In this document: positions 61,598-64,000 of the stretch, piece after piece
Layout of the letters: each line of letters begins with the position of its first letter
Position numbering within the stretch: the first letter of the stretch is position 1
Assembly (NCBI GenBank): GCA_038142205.1
Contig: JAYQJO010000001.1
Span: 2,170,001 to 2,234,000, forward strand
Direction: 5' to 3'
From: UBA7359 sp038142205
GTDB taxonomy: Bacteria; Pseudomonadota; Gammaproteobacteria; Eutrophobiales; Eutrophobiaceae
Length of the DNA stretch: 64,000 bases
The notes under the pieces: generated by a model
What the model saw: only the letters and a program-made list of their open reading frames with translations
What the model was told of the DNA's origin: nothing
The model's database searches: none
Program-made: the position numbers and the translations under genes

Positions 61598-63616
61598 ATG
61601 ATCTCAAACGCTTTTATACCCATTGGTCTGGGTTTATTCGGCCTTTTCGCCGCTTTTCTGGTCTTTATGAGTATTAAAAAATCGCCAGCTGGCGATGGTA
61701 AATTGAAAGAAATTGCCGATGCTATCCATCTAGGCGCGATGGTTTTTATGAACAGTGAATATAAACGTTTGGCTATATTCTGTGCCATATGTATTACTGC
61801 AATAGCGGTTTCTGATCTGGGTATGAATACGGCATTAGCATTTTTCCTCGGTGCAATCTGCTCCGGTTCTGCTGGTTATTGGGGAATGTATACCGCAACA
61901 CATGCGAACGTAAGAACAGCCGTTGCGGCAAATACCAAAGGTGCAGCTGAAGCATTAAATATCGCTTTCTTTGGTGGTTCAATCATGGGGTTGACCGTTG
62001 CAGCAATGGGATTATTCGGAATCGGTATTCTTTATTATTTCTTCGCTGGCGATACACATACGATTCACGCTATCGAAGGATTTGCCATGGGCGCTTCTTC
62101 CGTTGCTCTTTTCTCTCGTGTTGGCGGTGGTATTTTCACCAAGAGTGCTGATGTTGGTGCTGACCTTGTCGGTAAGATTGAAGCAGGTATACCTGAAGAT
62201 GATCCTCGTAATCCCGGTGTAATTGCTGATAACGTTGGTGACAATGTCGGCGACGTTGCCGGTATGGGCTCAGACATATTTGAGTCTTACTGTGGTTCTA
62301 TGATTGCAAGCATAGCATTAGCGTCAACTATGACCGCTCTTACTGTAAACAAATTAGCTCCTGGTGGAAGTCAAGAAACGCTGACCTTTATGCCACTGGC
62401 ATTAGCCTCTGTTGGTTTAATTTGTTCGATGATTGGGATTTATTCAGTCAAACTTTTTTCATCAAAAAGTCCTGAAACAGCACTAAGAATAGGTACGATG
62501 GGTTCATCAATCATATTCATCATTGCTGCATTTATTTTAATTAAAATGTTGGGTGCCTCTGTTAATGTCTGGATTGCTGTTATTTCCGGTGCTGTTGGGG
62601 GCATTATCATTGGTCTTGTCACTGAATATTACACGGGTGGCGCACCAGTCAGAAAAATTGCACAAGACGGTGAAACAGGCCCTGCTACTGTAATGATTAG
62701 TGGTCTTGCTACCGGTATGCAATCTGTTGCTATTCCAGTATTAACGATTTGCGGCATTATATTAGTCGCCAGTCACTATGCTGGTCTATACGGTGTCGGT
62801 ATCGCAGCCGTGGGCATGTTGAGTACCGTTGGTATTACCATGGCAATTGATGCTTATGGGCCAGTTGCTGATAATGCGGGTGGTATTGCAGAAATGGCTG
62901 AGCTTGGTGCAGATACACGTGAAATAACAGACTCTCTTGATGAAGTAGGTAATACGACTGCTGCCATTGGTAAAGGCTTTGCCATTGGTGCTGCTGCATT
63001 AGCCGCGCTTGCATTAATCAGTGCATTCATCGAAAAGATTACAGTGAAGGACCCTGATTTCGTATTACAGATTAATGATCCATTAGTACTTGCCGGAATG
63101 TTCCTTGGCGGCATCTTTCCATTTTTAGTTAGTGCGATGACGATGACCGCTGTTGGTGATGCCGCTTTTGAAATGATTAAGGAAATCCGTCGTCAATTTA
63201 AAGAAATCCCTGGCTTAATGGAAGGTACGGGTAAACCGGATACCGCACGTTGTGTTGATATCGCTACTCGTGCTGCATTAAAACGTATGATTATGCCGGG
63301 TACGCTTGCTGTGCTTGCACCAGTCGTTGTCGGCTTTGGTCTTGGGCCTCAAGCATTAGGCGGCATGTTAGGCGGCGCATTAATCTGCTGTGTCATGATG
63401 GCACTTATGATGGCAAACGCGGGTGGCGCTTGGGATAACGCTAAAAAGCACGTTGAAAAAGGCAACCTTGGTGGCAAGGGAACTGAACTACATGCTGCAG
63501 TTGTCGTGGGTGACACGGTAGGTGACCCATTAAAAGATACATCGGGTCCATCAATGAATATTTTAATTAATGTAATGGCTATTGTAAGTTTAGTAATAGC
63601 GCCACTGTTAGTTTAG
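61598..63616 (+). CDS. hppA: Membrane-bound ion-translocating pyrophosphatase
   Basis: 672 residues, about 16 spans. The PPi-binding motif DVGADLVGKIEAGIPEDDPRNPGVIADNVGDNVGD is complete, and later VADNAGGIAEMAEL and GDTVGDPLKDTSGPS supply further Asp/Lys ligands. The GNTTAAIGKG segment has Ala where K+-independent enzymes have Lys, so it belongs to the K+-dependent subclass, which includes H+ and Na+ pumps. It couples hydrolysis of PPi to ion export. AGAGGG is before the ATG. A strong terminator follows. Confidence 0.95.
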   Translation: MISNAFIPIGLGLFGLFAAFLVFMSIKKSPAGDGKLKEIADAIHLGAMVFMNSEYKRLAIFCAICITAIAVSDLGMNTALAFFLGAICSGSAGYWGMYTATHANVRTAVAANTKGAAEALNIAFFGGSIMGLTVAAMGLFGIGILYYFFAGDTHTIHAIEGFAMGASSVALFSRVGGGIFTKSADVGADLVGKIEAGIPEDDPRNPGVIADNVGDNVGDVAGMGSDIFESYCGSMIASIALASTMTALTVNKLAPGGSQETLTFMPLALASVGLICSMIGIYSVKLFSSKSPETALRIGTMGSSIIFIIAAFILIKMLGASVNVWIAVISGAVGGIIIGLVTEYYTGGAPVRKIAQDGETGPATVMISGLATGMQSVAIPVLTICGIILVASHYAGLYGVGIAAVGMLSTVGITMAIDAYGPVADNAGGIAEMAELGADTREITDSLDEVGNTTAAIGKGFAIGAAALAALALISAFIEKITVKDPDFVLQINDPLVLAGMFLGGIFPFLVSAMTMTAVGDAAFEMIKEIRRQFKEIPGLMEGTGKPDTARCVDIATRAALKRMIMPGTLAVLAPVVVGFGLGPQALGGMLGGALICCVMMALMMANAGGAWDNAKKHVEKGNLGGKGTELHAAVVVGDTVGDPLKDTSGPSMNILINVMAIVSLVIAPLLV

Positions 63617-63641
63617 ATATTAATTTATAGTTAATAACTGC

Positions 63642-63672
63642 AAGGCCGCATTTTTATGCGGCCTTATTTTAT
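63642..63672 (+). terminator. Terminator after hppA
   Basis: AAGGCCGCAT-TTTT-ATGCGGCCTT is a perfect 10-base stem followed by ATTTTATTT, 25 bases after the hppA stop. Confidence 0.9.
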
Positions 63673-63717
63673 TTACATGGATATAATGTCAAGAATGTGT
63701 TCCAGGCTTTTCCTAGG

Positions 63718-63799
63718 TACTTACAGCCATGTAAGTAATATCTGTTGTGCACGACAACTTTAAAACAGGAGTTAGAGCGACACAGGAATCAGAGCCGAG
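63718..63799 (+). repeat. Dispersed repeat copy 3
   Basis: A hairpin TACTTAC-AGCCAT-GTAAGTA (63719-63738) and a second GTTGT/ACAAC dyad precede the 30-base block 63770-63799 (GTTAGAGCGAC ... AGCCGAG), which matches the other two copies. It lies between hppA and the glycosylase gene. Confidence 0.65.
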
Positions 63800-63834
63800 A
63801 CGCACACTCTACCGATACATCTATAATAATTAAA

Positions 63835-64000
63835 ATGTCTCAAAATACTGGCTTTCCTCCCATCGCGAAACCTGATGCAAAGATATTAATACTCGGTTCC
63901 ATGCCGGGAGTTAAATCTCTTGAAAAAAATCAATACTACGTAAACCCTCGTAATGCTTTCTGGTCAATTATGATTGAGCTTTTGAATGGCGATGAAGAAT
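63835..64000 (+). CDS. DNA-deoxyinosine glycosylase / uracil-DNA glycosylase-family protein, N-terminal part
   Basis: The first 55 codons are present; the gene continues past the right edge. ILILGSMPGVKSLEKNQYY, then NPRNAFWSIM, is the N-terminal active-site region of the mismatch-specific (G/U, hypoxanthine) branch of the UDG superfamily. The start ATG at 63835 has no strong ribosome site. Assignment within the superfamily rests on this short stretch. Confidence 0.78.
   Translation, partial: MSQNTGFPPIAKPDAKILILGSMPGVKSLEKNQYYVNPRNAFWSIMIELLNGDEE

Noticed and set aside
1..64000. CRISPR arrays, tRNA or rRNA genes, riboswitches
   Set aside because: No regularly spaced repeats, cloverleaf-like runs or known riboswitch cores were found in the intergenic gaps on either strand.

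Overview
The window is an AT-rich stretch of a gammaproteobacterial chromosome. The evidence is gene order typical of that class (dusB-fis, accB-accC-prmA, leuS-lptE-holA-proA-nadD-rsfS-rlmH, phoB-phoR) and gammaproteobacterial housekeeping genes such as rdgC, fxsA, trmH, djlA and dsbD. A K+-dependent-type membrane pyrophosphatase and a SulP transporter paired with carbonic anhydrase and a LysR regulator suggest an aquatic lineage, perhaps near sulfur oxidisers or methylotrophs. The genus cannot be fixed from the sequence alone. No rRNA, tRNA or CRISPR array was seen.

Layout. 1-0.25 kb: 5' end of a DEAD-box helicase gene. 0.4-0.7 kb: aquaporin-family pseudogene. 0.9-3.7 kb: a methyltransferase, then an arsenic locus (arsR-acr3 divergent from arsC). 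3.7-5.95 kb: three integron gene cassettes (NAD(P)-binding protein, SGNH esterase, SnoaL-like protein), each followed by an attC site, abutting a shredded 3' end of an integron integrase gene. 5.95-18.8 kb: housekeeping block (purD, purH, fis, dusB, a DUF3426 protein, prmA, accC, accB, aroQ, a TlpA-like protein, dsbD, cutA, fxsA, trmH). 18.8-21.9 kb: a second cassette array (small membrane protein, TIR-domain nucleotide-binding protein, coiled-coil membrane protein) beside an internally deleted integrase gene. 21.9-24.3 kb: djlA, a methyltransferase and a frameshifted sixA.

24.4-40.9 kb is a phosphate island: ppx and ppk1 (polyphosphate), a DUF47 protein with a PiT transporter, phoU-pstBAC-pstS, phoB-phoR and an OprP/OprO-like porin. 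Pho-box-like repeats lie before pstC, pstS, phoB and, more weakly, the porin. 41.2-46.5 kb holds a comEA-like pseudogene, a DUF2490 protein, the SulP/carbonic anhydrase/LysR module and an intact ComEA-like gene. 46.6-53.5 kb is leuS to rlmH. 53.7-55.1 kb is a MarR-controlled pair with two clear operators. 55.3-59.1 kb has katG broken by one frameshift, an FMN-dependent hydroxy-acid dehydrogenase and an unknown protein. 59.2-64 kb has rdgC, maf, an unknown exported protein, hppA and the start of a DNA glycosylase gene.

The most notable content is the two decayed integrons 13 kb apart, both oriented the same way. In five of six cassettes the first bases of the cassette are the reverse complement of the R'' box of its own attC, which is the signature of a genuine mobile cassette. 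Their integrase remnants end in different sequences, so they come from two different integrase genes. One cassette encodes a TIR-like protein of the kind found in bacterial anti-phage defence. Several genes carry single-base lesions (katG, sixA, the aquaporin-like gene) that are either recent decay or sequencing errors.
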